DNA of 64,000 nt from Paracoccaceae bacterium (GCA_014323795.1 JACONK010000008.1:35688-99687), one strand, 5' to 3'; numbered from the stretch's first letter, positions 37,203 through 46,941 are shown. The notes: a model not told the origin generated them from the letters alone. Translations and numbers: made by a program.

Positions 37203-37705
37203 GAGGCTGATTCCTTTTGGCACTACATAATCACCTGGCAAAGGATTGCGAGAGGGTTTGCCGGATGCAAATGTCACAAAAGCTGACACGACAGCCATGA
37301 ATGGCACGGCACACCGGTACCGACTGTTCCGAGATTAATCCAAACCGGGACATCCACATTAACCCATGGTGAGGCTGAACGATCAGGGCCACGTGTCTTT
37401 CAACAAGAGGCATTATCTGGTTGCGCCCTTTGACGGCCTGCCAGTGCAGGCATTCTGCGCATACGCAGAACCGGCCGGAACCTGCTGTGGGCAGATAAAT
37501 TTGGCGGCGGCACGAAGCGTGAACCCGATCAGATATATGTGCCTGTGTGGCGGGCGGCCAATACCTGCGGACCTCCTTGGCACCACCATTTTAAAAAATT
37601 ATATAATACCTGTGCGGATGCCGCGGCGCGGTTGACATCAGCCATTGTGGCTTTCCGAAGTACGCCGCCGACAAATAAAGAACTGAAGGTGCTGGAGGTG
37701 TCGCA
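37203..37705. other. Intergenic region between DUF4174 and the mutase
   Basis: 503 bp between divergent genes; contains at least two promoters. No gene, cobalamin riboswitch or repeat was recognised, although the mutase needs B12. An AT-rich TATATAAT-like stretch lies near 37600-37608 and could serve the mutase. Confidence 0.4.
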
Positions 37706-39835
37706 ATGACAGATCGCAAGACCTGGGAAACGCTCGCGGAACGAGAGATGCGGGGAAAATCTTTGGAAAGCCTCACTTGGGATACGCCTGAAGGCATCGC
37801 ACTGCGGCCGCTTTATACGGCAGAAGACCTCATTGGTCTCACGCATCTGGACACTATGCCAGGGATTTATCCCTACACCCGCGGGCCGCGGGCGACGATG
37901 TATACGGGACGGCCCTGGACAATTCGTCAGTACGCCGGGTTTTCGACGGCTGAGGAATCAAACACCTTCTACCGTCAGGGCCTGGCTGCCGGGCAGCAGG
38001 GGGTGTCGGTGGCTTTTGATCTTGCAACCCACCGGGGCTATGACAGCGATCATGACCGGGTAGTGGGCGACGTGGGCAAGGCTGGCGTGGCGATTGATAG
38101 CGTCGAGGACATGAAAATCCTCTTTGACGGTATCCCGCTTGACCGGATCTCCGTGTCTATGACTATGAACGGCGCGGTTATCCCGGTTCTGGCGAATTTT
38201 ATCGTAGCCGCTGAGGAGCAGGGCGTAGACCGGTCCCGGTTGTCAGGCACCATTCAGAATGACATTCTGAAAGAGTTCATGGTTCGCAATACTTATATTT
38301 ACCCGCCGGAACCCAGTATGCGTATTGTGGCGGATATTATTGAATACACTGCGCATCAGATGCCGCGCTTCAACTCGATTTCCATCTCCGGCTACCATAT
38401 GCAAGAGGCGGGCGCGAACCTGGTGCAAGAGCTGGCCTTCACGCTGGCTGACGGCAAGGAGTACGTGAAGACAGCCATCGCACGCAACATGGACGTGGAC
38501 GTCTTTGCCGGGCGGTTGAGTTTCTTTTTTGCCATTGGCATGAATTTTTTCATGGAAATCGCCAAGTTGCGGGCAGCGCGGCTCCTCTGGGCAGAGATCA
38601 TGGCGGAGTTCAATCCACAAAAACCCTCGTCGTCCATGCTGCGGACCCACTGCCAAACCTCCGGCGTGTCATTGCAGGAGCAGGATCCCTACAATAACGT
38701 GGTGCGCACGGCCTATGAGGCGATGAGTGCGGTGCTCGGTGGCACCCAGTCGCTTCACACGAACTCTTTTGATGAAGCGATTGCGCTCCCGACAGAAGAA
38801 TCTGCGCGGCTCGCCCGGAACACACAGCTGATCCTGCAAAACGAGACTGGCGTAACCAAAGTTATCGATCCTCTGGCGGGCTCTTATTATATTGAAAACC
38901 TCACGGCGCGGCTCGCGGATGAGGCGCGTAAGATCATCGCAGAGGTTGATGAGATGGGCGGCATGACCAGGGCCGTTGCTTCCGGCATGCCCAAACTGCG
39001 CATTGAAGAGGCTGCAGCCCGTCGACAGGCCGCCGTGGACCGGGGTGCCGAGGTTATCGTCGGGGTGAATAAGTTCCGTCTGGACGAAGAGCCGGAAATA
39101 AGCATCCGCGACATTGATAACACAGCCGTGCGGGAATCTCAGCTGGCGCGGCTTCGGCACGTCCGCAGCACACGTGATGCGGTGGCCTGTAAGAGGGCCC
39201 TGGACGGGCTTGAGGAGGTCGCCCGCTCGGGCAAGGGCAATCTTCTCGCCACAGCGGTAGAGGCTGCCCGGGCACGTGCGACAGTTGGCGAAATTTCCAG
39301 CACAATGGAAAAGGTTTTCGGGCGCCATCGGGCAGAGGTAAAGACTTTGGCAGGCGTCTACGGCTCGGCTTATGAAGACGACGAAGGCTTCCGGCAGATC
39401 CAGAAGGAAGTCGAGGAATTCGCCGAAGAAGAGGGGCGCCGCCCACGCATACTTGTCGTGAAAATGGGGCAGGACGGGCACGACCGCGGTGCCAGGGTTA
39501 TCGCGACGGCATTTGCGGATATCGGTTTTGACGTGGATGTGGGCCCGCTTTTTCAGACTCCCGCAGAGGCGGCACAGGATGCCATCGATAACGATGTGCA
39601 CGTGGTCGGTATCTCCAGCCAGGCGGCGGGGCACAAGACACTGGCACCACAGATGGTGCAGGCACTCAGGAACAGCGATGCAGGGGATATCATTGTGGTC
39701 TGCGGCGGGGTAATCCCGGCACAGGACTATGACTTTCTGACCCGTGCAGGTGTGAAGGCAATCTTCGGACCGGGCACCAATATTCCGGAAGCGGCGAAAA
39801 ATATTCTCGACCTGATACGTGCGGAACGCACATAG
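37706..39835 (+). CDS. scpA: Methylmalonyl-CoA mutase (adenosylcobalamin-dependent)
   Basis: Isomerises (R)-methylmalonyl-CoA to succinyl-CoA, linking propionyl-CoA to the TCA cycle. A single 709-residue chain with both catalytic barrel (about 1-560) and B12 domain (about 578-709), as in ScpA/BhbA. Barrel motifs: '[31 protein letters not shown]', '[13 protein letters not shown]', '[15 protein letters not shown]' and '[19 protein letters not shown]'. The cobalamin-binding DGHDRG (590-595) supplies the lower axial His592, followed by '[14 protein letters not shown]' and 'GGVIP'. Its epimerase partner and MeaB chaperone are not in this window. AGGTG site before the ATG. Confidence 0.97.
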   Translation: MTDRKTWETLAEREMRGKSLESLTWDTPEGIALRPLYTAEDLIGLTHLDTMPGIYPYTRGPRATMYTGRPWTIRQYAGFSTAEESNTFYRQGLAAGQQGVSVAFDLATHRGYDSDHDRVVGDVGKAGVAIDSVEDMKILFDGIPLDRISVSMTMNGAVIPVLANFIVAAEEQGVDRSRLSGTIQNDILKEFMVRNTYIYPPEPSMRIVADIIEYTAHQMPRFNSISISGYHMQEAGANLVQELAFTLADGKEYVKTAIARNMDVDVFAGRLSFFFAIGMNFFMEIAKLRAARLLWAEIMAEFNPQKPSSSMLRTHCQTSGVSLQEQDPYNNVVRTAYEAMSAVLGGTQSLHTNSFDEAIALPTEESARLARNTQLILQNETGVTKVIDPLAGSYYIENLTARLADEARKIIAEVDEMGGMTRAVASGMPKLRIEEAAARRQAAVDRGAEVIVGVNKFRLDEEPEISIRDIDNTAVRESQLARLRHVRSTRDAVACKRALDGLEEVARSGKGNLLATAVEAARARATVGEISSTMEKVFGRHRAEVKTLAGVYGSAYEDDEGFRQIQKEVEEFAEEEGRRPRILVVKMGQDGHDRGARVIATAFADIGFDVDVGPLFQTPAEAAQDAIDNDVHVVGISSQAAGHKTLAPQMVQALRNSDAGDIIVVCGGVIPAQDYDFLTRAGVKAIFGPGTNIPEAAKNILDLIRAERT

Positions 39836-39911
39836 CACGGGGCGGGTGCGGCATCCCAGGGTATTCCCGACCCACAAAAGGGGCAAAGGGAGAGACAGAA
39901 GGGAAATATCT

Positions 39912-41804
39912 ATGACCTACAAAGATGTTTACGAAGGCTGGATGGCTGACCCGGAAGCGTTCTGGATGCAGGCCGCTGAGGCCATCGACTGGGTGGAGAA
40001 ACCCACGTGTGCGCTTAAAGACGACAATGCACCGCTTTACGAGTGGTTTGCGGACGGCTTGGTAAACACCTGTTACAATGCCGTAGACAGGCATGTGGCG
40101 GCGGGCCGCGGCGATCAGGTGGCGATCATCTACGACAGCCCGATCACCGGGGCTAAAGAAACGATTACCTATGCCCGGCTGCAAAACCGGGTAGCCCGGC
40201 TGGCTGGTGCGATTACCGGGAAAGGGGTATCCAAAGGTGATCGGGTGATCATTTACATGGCCATGACGGCGGAGGCATTGATCGCCATGCTCGCCTGTGC
40301 ACGGGTTGGGGCCATTCATTCGGTTGTCTTCGGGGGGTTTGCAGCCAATGAGCTTGCTACGCGAATCGATGATGCCACACCCAGGATGGTCATCGCCTCG
40401 AGCTGCGGGATCGAACCGGGCCGGGTTGTAAAATATAAGCCGCTGCTTGATGAGGCGATTGAGATTTCTGCGCATAAACCGGACCACTGCATCATCTTTC
40501 AGCGTGAACAGGCACCGGCCACGATGGTGGATGGGCGTGATCTTGACTGGGATGCGGTGCAGAAAGATGCGACACTGGCGGACTGCGTACCGTTGAAAGG
40601 CAGCGATCCGGTTTACATCCTTTACACTTCGGGCACCACGGGCCGGCCCAAGGGTGTCGTGCGTCCGACTGGCGGGCATCTTGTAGTGCTCAATTGGACG
40701 ATGAAGAACATCTACGGCGTAGAACCGGGAGAAGTCTTCTGGGCTGCTTCCGACGTCGGCTGGGTTGTAGGCCACAGCTATATCTGCTATGCGCCGCTTA
40801 TCGCGGGGAATACAACCATCGTTTTCGAGGGTAAACCGGTTGGCACACCGGACGCAGGCACCTTCTGGCGGGTTATTGAGGAGCACAAGGTTGCAGCTTT
40901 TTTCACGGCCCCCACCGCCTTCCGTGCGATCAGGCGGGAAGACCCGACTGGCGAGTTCGTCAGGAAGTATGACCTCAGCCACCTGCGCACCCTGTTTTTG
41001 GCAGGTGAGAGGTCGGACCCTGACACGATCAATTGGGCCAAAGACCAGTTGGGTGTGCCAGTCATTGACCACTGGTGGCAGACGGAGACGGGCTTTGCCA
41101 TCGCGTGTAACCCGGTGGGCATCGAACATCTGCCGGTCAAACCAGGCTCTCCCACCGTGGCAATGCCGGGCTGGGATATCCGCATCCTGAACGCCGAAGG
41201 GCAGGAATTGCCCGCGGGTCAGTTCGGCTCCATCGTGGCCAGGCTACCCATGCCCCCGGGCTGTCTGCCAACGCTTTGGAACGCCGAAGACCGGTTCATA
41301 TCAAGCTATCTTGAGGCTTTTCCCGGCTATTACGAAACCGGGGATGCGGGTATAAAGGATGAAGACGGATACCTCTATATCATGGCACGCACGGATGATG
41401 TCATCAACGTGGCCGGGCACCGCCTGTCTACGGGTGCGATGGAAGAAGTACTGGCCAGCCACCCGGACGTCGCCGAATGCGCTGTGATCGGGGTTGCGGA
41501 TCACCTGAAGGGCCAGCTGCCCATGGGGTTTCTCTGCCTGTCGAAAGGCGTGGACCGGGAGGAGGCGGACATCGTCGCGGAATGTGTGGCCCTGATACGT
41601 GAAAAGATCGGTCCCGTGGCAGCTTTCAGGCTTGCCTGCGTGGTGGAACGTCTGCCAAAGACCCGGTCGGGCAAGATCCTGCGCGGCACTATGGCCAAAA
41701 TTGCCGATGGCGCAGCCTACAGGATGCCTGCGACAATCGATGACCCTGTGATTCTGGATGAGATTACGGAGGCACTCAGGCACCTGGGTTACCCGAAAGC
41801 CTGA
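39912..41804 (+). CDS. prpE: Propionyl-CoA synthetase (propionate-CoA ligase)
   Basis: AMP-forming enzyme activating propionate to propionyl-CoA. 630 residues from ATG 39912 (AAGGGA upstream). N-terminal ACAS_N 'YKDVYEGWMADPEAFWMQAAEAIDW'. Adenylate-forming core with P-loop 'LYTSGTTGRPKGVVR' (about 238-252) and 'DHWWQTETGFAI'. Hinge 'YETGDAGIKDEDGYLYIMARTDDVINVAGHRLSTGAMEE' and the catalytic Lys in 'KTRSGKILRGTMAKIA', the site usually controlled by reversible acetylation. A PrpE-type 'MPPGCLPTLW' supports propionate over acetate specificity. It lies 76 bp after the mutase, likely the same transcript, and supplies its substrate chain. Confidence 0.94.
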   Translation: MTYKDVYEGWMADPEAFWMQAAEAIDWVEKPTCALKDDNAPLYEWFADGLVNTCYNAVDRHVAAGRGDQVAIIYDSPITGAKETITYARLQNRVARLAGAITGKGVSKGDRVIIYMAMTAEALIAMLACARVGAIHSVVFGGFAANELATRIDDATPRMVIASSCGIEPGRVVKYKPLLDEAIEISAHKPDHCIIFQREQAPATMVDGRDLDWDAVQKDATLADCVPLKGSDPVYILYTSGTTGRPKGVVRPTGGHLVVLNWTMKNIYGVEPGEVFWAASDVGWVVGHSYICYAPLIAGNTTIVFEGKPVGTPDAGTFWRVIEEHKVAAFFTAPTAFRAIRREDPTGEFVRKYDLSHLRTLFLAGERSDPDTINWAKDQLGVPVIDHWWQTETGFAIACNPVGIEHLPVKPGSPTVAMPGWDIRILNAEGQELPAGQFGSIVARLPMPPGCLPTLWNAEDRFISSYLEAFPGYYETGDAGIKDEDGYLYIMARTDDVINVAGHRLSTGAMEEVLASHPDVAECAVIGVADHLKGQLPMGFLCLSKGVDREEADIVAECVALIREKIGPVAAFRLACVVERLPKTRSGKILRGTMAKIADGAAYRMPATIDDPVILDEITEALRHLGYPKA

Positions 41805-42014
41805 TCCGGGATCCTCACCCATACGGGGGATGCCTTTCCCCGATAACAAGGGGCATGGGACACCATCCGGGATTGGAACGCATAAATCTGTCGAAGACCA
41901 GGCCGCAGCAGGACATGCCTTCAGATTACGGCTTTACCCGCTGTTTGCGGCGGGAACTGTTTCGTGTTATTATGCCGAAATACCATTACTTCAACACCAC
42001 GCAGGAGGAAACCA

Positions 42015-42113
42015 GTGATACACCCCGACAAATCGCACCGCAAAGGCATTTCTTGCACCATATTAATCAGGGTTTCCCCTGATAACCGTGCGGTCCGGTT
42101 GTGGGCGGTTTGA
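42015..42113 (+). CDS. Possible 32-residue leader peptide before the methyltransferase gene
   Basis: GTG 42015 lies six bases after a very strong AGGAGG and opens 32 codons (V-I-H-P-D-K-S-H-R-K...) ending TGA 42111-42113, overlapping the methyltransferase start by 13 bases in another frame. It resembles no restriction-controller protein (too short for a helix-turn-helix). It may be a translated leader coupling to the methyltransferase, or the ribosome site may be chance. Coding status is doubtful. Confidence 0.3.
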   Translation: MIHPDKSHRKGISCTILIRVSPDNRAVRLWAV

Positions 42114-42739
42114 AACCTGCAACGGATCTTTCCGGGTTTCTCGGATCACAAAGGTTTGCAACTGTCCTGGCTGATCCGCCGTGGCGGTTTGCCAACCGAA
42201 CCGGGAAGGTGGCCCCGGAACACAAGCGTCTTGCCAGATACCCGACAATGACGCTGGAAGACATTTGCGCCTTGCCGGTGTCTGATTTCATGGAGGACCG
42301 GGCGCACTGCTATCTCTGGGTTCCGAATGCCCTTCTGCCCGAAGGGCTGCGGGTTATGGCCGCATGGGGTTTTAGCTACAAGTCAAACATCATCTGGCAC
42401 AAGATCCGCAAGGATGGCGGTTCGGACGGGCGCGGCGTCGGTTTCTATTTCCGCAACGTGACCGAAGTGATTTTGTTCGGAATACGCGGTAAAAATGCAA
42501 GGACGCTGCAACCCGGGCGGCGGCAGGTCAACCTGTTCGGAACCCGCAAACGCGAACATTCCCGCAAGCCGGATGAACAGTATGATATTATAGAGAGCTG
42601 CAGTCGGGGGCCGTATCTTGAGCTGTTCGGGCGCGGCCGGCGGGATAACTGGACTGTCTGGGGCAATCAGGCCTCCGATGATTACAAGCCGACATGGCAT
42701 ACCTACAAATACAATTCCGCGGCACGGCCGAATGCGTGA
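42101..42739 (+). CDS. MT-A70 family DNA adenine N6-methyltransferase
   Basis: 212-residue SAM-dependent methyltransferase of the MT-A70 family. The catalytic motif is DPPW in 'FATVLADPPWRFANRTGKVAPEHKRLARY' (about 19-47). The target-side 'AHCYLWVPNALLPEGLRVMAAWGFSYKSNIIWHK' and 'GFYFRNVTEVILFGIRG' follow. The 'REHSRKPDEQYDIIE' segment and the ending 'LELFGRGRRDNWTVWGNQ' (F-A/G-R-G-x-R-x-G/N-W) are typical. Start GTG 42101 or TTG 42110; neither has its own good ribosome site. The restriction gene begins inside its last codons (eight-base overlap), so this is the protective enzyme of a two-gene restriction-modification unit. Target sequence unknown. Confidence 0.87.
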   Translation: MGGLKPATDLSGFLGSQRFATVLADPPWRFANRTGKVAPEHKRLARYPTMTLEDICALPVSDFMEDRAHCYLWVPNALLPEGLRVMAAWGFSYKSNIIWHKIRKDGGSDGRGVGFYFRNVTEVILFGIRGKNARTLQPGRRQVNLFGTRKREHSRKPDEQYDIIESCSRGPYLELFGRGRRDNWTVWGNQASDDYKPTWHTYKYNSAARPNA

Positions 42740-43391
42740 ATCAGAGCTGTTTTCCGAAAACATCAGGCAGAAATTCGAGATATACAGTTACCGGAACGCG
42801 GCGTCTGTTCTGGCTGGCTCTTTTCCTGACCAATGTGCACAGGTTGCAGCCGCCCTGGAAGATTTCAGGATCACAACGGGCATGATCCGTCGCCCCGGCG
42901 GCAGCAAGGGTGAAATCGCCCGTTATGTGGATACGCTGTTTCCCGAATGGGTTGAAACGCGCATTTCAGCCGATCTTTTGGTTCGGTTGGAACACGGCGG
43001 CCACACCGATACCGAGTACCTGCGGAAAGGGTTTCTGGATGGTCACAGGATTGATTTCGTTTCCGGGAAGGTCGCACTCGACCTGGAATGGAACAGCAAG
43101 GATCAAACCTATGACAGGGATTTGTACGCGTTTTCGGCTTTCTATGACGCGGGTGCTATTGATGTCGGGATCATACTCACCCGCGGGTCATCGCTTGACA
43201 CTGCGTTCTTTCGAACTCTCGGAAAGGTTTTGAACAAGGATGGGACCGAAGGCAAAGAAGACGTGTACAAGAAGTTTGGTGCCTCAACCACCTGGATGGA
43301 GAAACTGCTTTACAGGCTTGTGGCCGGGCGCAACGGCGGTTGCCCGGTTCCGGCAATCGGAATAACCCCGAAATGTATGGGTGACGACTAA
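42732..43391 (+). CDS. BglII/BstYI-like type II restriction endonuclease
   Basis: 219 residues from ATG 42732. The mid-region has a PD-(D/E)XK-type arrangement as in the BglII/BstYI family: Asp in 'GHRIDFVSGKVALDLEWNSKDQTYDRDL' followed by E-x-N-x-K (Glu-Trp-Asn-Ser-Lys). An N-terminal helical part precedes ('FEIYSYRNAASVLAGSFP'), and 'DVGIILTRG' lies near the core strand end. The last part has 'STTWMEKLLYRLVAGRNGGCPVPAIGITPKC'. It overlaps and is coupled to the MT-A70 gene. BglII and BstYI cut GATC-centred sites; that specificity here is only an inference. No specificity subunit or solitary-phage signature was seen. Confidence 0.8.
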   Translation: MRESELFSENIRQKFEIYSYRNAASVLAGSFPDQCAQVAAALEDFRITTGMIRRPGGSKGEIARYVDTLFPEWVETRISADLLVRLEHGGHTDTEYLRKGFLDGHRIDFVSGKVALDLEWNSKDQTYDRDLYAFSAFYDAGAIDVGIILTRGSSLDTAFFRTLGKVLNKDGTEGKEDVYKKFGASTTWMEKLLYRLVAGRNGGCPVPAIGITPKCMGDD

Positions 43392-43775
43392 CCAAATCAG
43401 GGAATGAAAACATATCCCGTACACCAGGCCCCTCGGCGCAGACGTAAATATCCTGGGCCAACGGCCGGGCCAGGGAGGATGAATCAGGACATACGAGTCC
43501 CCATGGCACCTGCGCGGCCGACCCAGGCCATCATTGTGGCTGGTGCAGGTCAGCGGGGGTTCCGATCCCCCGTGGCTGTATTTAATCGAATGCATGGTTT
43601 CCGCATCAGGCCGCACAGCAGACTGTTTTATCTGCAGGCGGTTGTGGCGGTCCCCGTTTCAGATGCTGGTGCTTCAGCTCTGCCGGGTCTTAAGGAGAAG
43701 AGCAAAGTCTTCATAAGGCTCCTTCGCGCATAATCCCCTTTTCTCTGGTTTGGTGGGTGCGGAATACCCCGGTGC
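43392..43775. other. Intergenic region after the restriction gene
   Basis: 384 bp between convergent restriction and amt genes. Contains a 17-base GGGGG-TTCCGAT-CCCCC hairpin (43555-43571) that superficially recalls a tRNA T-arm but has no tRNA around it. No gene recognised. Confidence 0.4.
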
Positions 43776-44957
43776 CTACGACGTGTGGTCATAGGCCCGT
43801 TCGCCGTGGGCACTGAGGTCAAGCCCGGTCGTTTCCGCCTCGTCTGTTACGCGGATTGGAAACAGAGCCTTAATCCCAAAGACGATGAGTGCCGTCAGCA
43901 CGATGGTGTAGACGCCGACTACCATGATACCACCCAGTTGGGCACCCCAGTCGCCCTGGCCAAAGACGGCAATCATGACGGCACCGAACATGCCGCCAAT
44001 GCCGTGGACGGCGAAGACGTCAAGCGTGTCATCAATCTTTAACGCACCTTTGACCAGGCCGCAGCACTCCTGGCAAAGGATGCCTGCCACGCCGCCGATG
44101 ATGAGCGCCGCAACCGGACCGACAAAGCCGGAGGCCGGCGTGATGGCGGCAAGACCTGCGATCGTACCGGTAACCATGCCCACCAGAGAGGCTTTGCCGT
44201 ATTTGATCCGTTCCCACAGGGCCCAGGTCAGCGATGCGGTCGCGGCAGAAATATGCGTGACCGTCAGTGCCAGGGCCGCACCGCCGTCGGCTGCCAGTTG
44301 GGAGCCGCCGTTGAAGCCGAACCACCCAACCCACAACATACAGGCACCAACCATGACGTAGCCCGGGTTGTGTGGCGGTTTGGACCTGTTTTGGCGGCTG
44401 CCCAGCATGACAGCGATCACCAGGGCCGCCAGACCTGCGGTTTCATGCACGACGATGCCGCCGGCGAAGTCTTTGACAGGTTCGTCAAACAGTGCCCCCG
44501 TCCCGCCTGCCAGCAGACCGCCGCCCCAGATCCAATGCACCACTGGCGCATACACCAGAAGCATCCACAGGCCGGAAAACATCAGCACAAAACCGAAGCT
44601 GATGCGTTCCACATATGCACCCACGATCAGGGCCGGGGTGATGATGGCAAAGGTCATCTGAAACGCGAAGAAGAGGAACTCGGGAATCGTCCCGGTAAGA
44701 CTGTCAATGGTCACACCTGCAAGAAACATCTTGCCGATGCCTCCCCACAGCGCGGTGCCGTTCCCGAAAGCTATGGAATATCCTGCCGCCAGCCACAGCA
44801 CACTCATCAGGCAGGTGATGGCAAAGCACTGCATCAATACGCTAAGCACGTTGCGGGCGCGTACCAGGCCCCCATAGAAAAGTGCCAGGCCTGGCAGCGT
44901 CATGAACAGGACCAGCGCGGTTGCGACGATGATCCAGGCGGTATCTGCTCCGTTCAT
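43776..44957 (-). CDS. amt: Ammonium transporter
   Basis: 393-residue Amt/Rh-family channel taking up ammonium or ammonia. Eleven hydrophobic segments are visible. Diagnostic stretches: 'GLALFYGGLVRARNVLSVLMQ' (helix 1), the Phe gate and Trp region 'FAFQMTFAIITPALIVGAYVERI', 'DFAGGIVVHETAGLAALVIAVMLG' containing the first conserved pore His, and 'DVFAVHGIGGMFGAVMIAVFG' with the second. The usual long signal peptide of enteric AmtB is absent; translation begins at 'NGADTAWIIVATALVL'. No glnK/glnB lies next to it, unlike many bacteria. Probably NtrC-controlled given ntrBC about 3 kb away, but no binding site was identified. Confidence 0.94.
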   Translation of the reverse strand: MNGADTAWIIVATALVLFMTLPGLALFYGGLVRARNVLSVLMQCFAITCLMSVLWLAAGYSIAFGNGTALWGGIGKMFLAGVTIDSLTGTIPEFLFFAFQMTFAIITPALIVGAYVERISFGFVLMFSGLWMLLVYAPVVHWIWGGGLLAGGTGALFDEPVKDFAGGIVVHETAGLAALVIAVMLGSRQNRSKPPHNPGYVMVGACMLWVGWFGFNGGSQLAADGGAALALTVTHISAATASLTWALWERIKYGKASLVGMVTGTIAGLAAITPASGFVGPVAALIIGGVAGILCQECCGLVKGALKIDDTLDVFAVHGIGGMFGAVMIAVFGQGDWGAQLGGIMVVGVYTIVLTALIVFGIKALFPIRVTDEAETTGLDLSAHGERAYDHTS

Positions 44958-45123
44958 TTTGGTTTCCTTCGCCTTTCCAATCTGTCTGCGAACGGGACGT
45001 TCAAACCCGAACCGTTTGCCGGGGTGAATAAGGAAAGATTAATTTGTGCACAGATCCCGTGTAAAAATTGGATTTTGCATAAAAAATAGGCTGAAATCAT
45101 GGAGTATGGCACTTAAAAGGGCG

Positions 45124-45621
45124 TCACCGGGATGACGGGAGCACCCCGTCACGCAGGGCCACCAAAGCGGTTTTCGCGGTTTCCAGGCGCACGTTTGATC
45201 GTCCTGCCGCACCGAAAGCCACCAGCATGGTTGTGGTCGGATGTCCCGCCCGGGCCAGGCCAAAGCACACCCTGCCTTCCGGCTTTTTCCAGGAGCGGCC
45301 GGGGCCCGCTATGCCGGTAACGGATACGGCAATTTCAGCACCTGATCGCGCAAGGGCACCGTCTGCCATTTGCCGGGCAACGGTTTCAGACACGGCCCCC
45401 CGGGTTTTCAGGGTGGCCCCGTCTACGCCGAGCATACGGCTCTTGGCCGCGTTGGAATAGGTAACGTAGCCGCAAATCACCACGTCTGACGCCCCGGCGA
45501 TTTCAGTCAGGGCGGTGGCAATCAGCCCGCCGGTGCAGCTTTCTGCGGTGGCAAGCCTGTCGCCCCGGGCACGGCAGGCAGCCAGGGTTTCGCCGGCCAA
45601 GGCATCCAGATCATAGTCCAT
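45124..45621 (-). CDS. pncC: CinA C-terminal domain protein / nicotinamide-nucleotide amidase
   Basis: 165-residue stand-alone CinA C-terminal domain, which deamidates NMN to NaMN in pyridine-nucleotide salvage. Motifs: 'RLATAESCTGGLIATALTEIAGASDVVICGYVTYSN', with the catalytic Ser and Lys (N-A-A-K), and 'EIAVSVTGIAGPG'. Start taken as ATG 45621; a TTG two codons upstream is possible. It overlaps the end of pgpA by 11 bases, so the pair is co-translated. The pgpA-pncC pairing is widespread in alphaproteobacteria. Confidence 0.9.
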   Translation of the reverse strand: MDYDLDALAGETLAACRARGDRLATAESCTGGLIATALTEIAGASDVVICGYVTYSNAAKSRMLGVDGATLKTRGAVSETVARQMADGALARSGAEIAVSVTGIAGPGRSWKKPEGRVCFGLARAGHPTTTMLVAFGAAGRSNVRLETAKTALVALRDGVLPSSR

Positions 45622-46114
45622 GGGCAAGACCAGTCAAAACGACAACGCAAAAAGCGCTGTAAAAGCCTGCAACGATGTCATCAGCCATGACGCCAAAGGG
45701 GGTTTTCAGGCGGTCAAAGTAGCTCGCGGGCCAGGGTTTCATGATATCAAAAAAACGGAACAGGAAGAATGCAGCGACCCAGCCCGGCCATAGTTTATAC
45801 AGGGCTACACCGGAGGATGCGGCCTGGAAAACCACTGGCCAGAGCGTCAGCCATTGGCCCGCGACCTCATCAATCACCACAATCGGCGGATCTTTTTCCG
45901 CCATTGCCCGCGTGGTTTCTGCCGTGGCCCATATCCCTGCCGCAAAGACCGCAACCGTTGCAGCGGCAAAGGCCATGGGGCCGCAGACGGTCGCAACGCC
46001 ATAGGCCACCGGCAGCGCAGCCAGCGAACCCCAGGTACCCGGGGCCGGACGCAGATGGCCCACACCAAAAAACGTTGCAAGAAGGTGGGGCAGCATCGCA
46101 GGGTTCCCGGCCAT
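45611..46114 (-). CDS. pgpA: Phosphatidylglycerophosphatase A
   Basis: Removes the phosphate of phosphatidylglycerophosphate to make phosphatidylglycerol. 167 residues from ATG 46114, a membrane protein with three to four helices. Signature 'FGVGHLRPAPGTWGSLAALPVAYG' near the N-terminus and the acidic 'KDPPIVVIDEVAGQWL' plus 'FLFRFFDIMKPWPASYFD' region bear the catalytic residues. The frame extends to 46213 but that part is Arg/Lys-rich and unlike PgpA. A start at 46096 is also conceivable. Followed immediately by pncC. Confidence 0.9.
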   Translation of the reverse strand: MAGNPAMLPHLLATFFGVGHLRPAPGTWGSLAALPVAYGVATVCGPMAFAAATVAVFAAGIWATAETTRAMAEKDPPIVVIDEVAGQWLTLWPVVFQAASSGVALYKLWPGWVAAFFLFRFFDIMKPWPASYFDRLKTPFGVMADDIVAGFYSAFCVVVLTGLAHGL

Positions 46115-46354
46115 GGGCACCGGGGTTCGCCGGCGCGTATCACCGCCACCCTTACGACGGGTGACGTGCCGGCGCAAACCTGCAATCGGGTCTTTTCCCC
46201 CTTGCATTTCCACCCGGACTGCACGACAAGCACATCAAAGTCGGATATGACGATTGCAGACAAGGCAATTTTCACCCGACCGGGAACACTGACAGGGGGT
46301 GTCCCGTTCATAGGCCCCTGCAATAATTGACAACCGGAAATAAGGGAACCGGAA

Positions 46355-46804
46355 ATGAAACTGAAAACAAAAATCGCTGTTGTGGTCACAGCAACAGCTC
46401 TTGCCGCATGTGGTGTTCAGGAGCCTCTTACAAACTACCAGCCTGTTGTGGATATGCAGGGGGTGAATCCTGTTAAGTATCAGGCTGATTTACAGGCATG
46501 TAACAACATTGGCCTTCAGGTTGAGTCGCGCTATAATGAGCGTGCGAGGCAAGAAGCCAATGCGGCTCTTGGCAATATGCTTATCGGGGCGGCTGTCGGG
46601 GCGGCGATAGGGTCTGCGGTGGGGGATGGTGGCCGCTACCAGGGGGAGTGGACCCGTGCGGGTGCCGTGGGAGGGGCTGCCGCCGGGCTGGACTCGTTGG
46701 ATGAGTATACAAGGGAACGCGTAAAGTATGGCCCCCGCAGGGTCATTGACCGTTGTATGCACAATCGCGGTTACAAGGTTCTCAACGATCTCGGTTGGGG
46801 CTAA
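46355..46804 (+). CDS. Glycine-zipper lipoprotein
   Basis: 149 residues with a lipoprotein signal (lipobox ALAAC, Cys19). The mature part begins 'GVQEPLTNYQPVVDMQGVNPVKYQADLQACNNIG'. A glycine-zipper helix pair 'MLIGAAVGAAIGSAVGDGG' (about residues 73-91) and 'AGAVGGAAAG' follow, then a C-terminal 'RVIDRCMHNRGYKVLN', a common ending of this class. Related proteins sit in the outer membrane or periplasm; exact role unknown. Ribosome site GGAACCGGAA is weak. No operon partner. Confidence 0.78.
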   Translation: MKLKTKIAVVVTATALAACGVQEPLTNYQPVVDMQGVNPVKYQADLQACNNIGLQVESRYNERARQEANAALGNMLIGAAVGAAIGSAVGDGGRYQGEWTRAGAVGGAAAGLDSLDEYTRERVKYGPRRVIDRCMHNRGYKVLNDLGWG

Positions 46805-46941
46805 GACTGGCTGTCCTGTCCGGGCCGATCTCTTTCGGGCCTCGGCGATATTCGAAAAATTTCGGGGTGTATCGTCCATGGGATTGCTGTGAATGCGTCA
46901 GATATTACGGGAGGAGTTACCAACTCCCACATCCCGATTCT

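Noticed and set aside
43555..43571. T-arm-like hairpin GGGGG-TTCCGAT-CCCCC suggesting a tRNA fragment or att site
   Set aside because: The loop lacks the conserved A of TTCRA, there is no acceptor stem or CCA after it, and no matching tRNA in the window.
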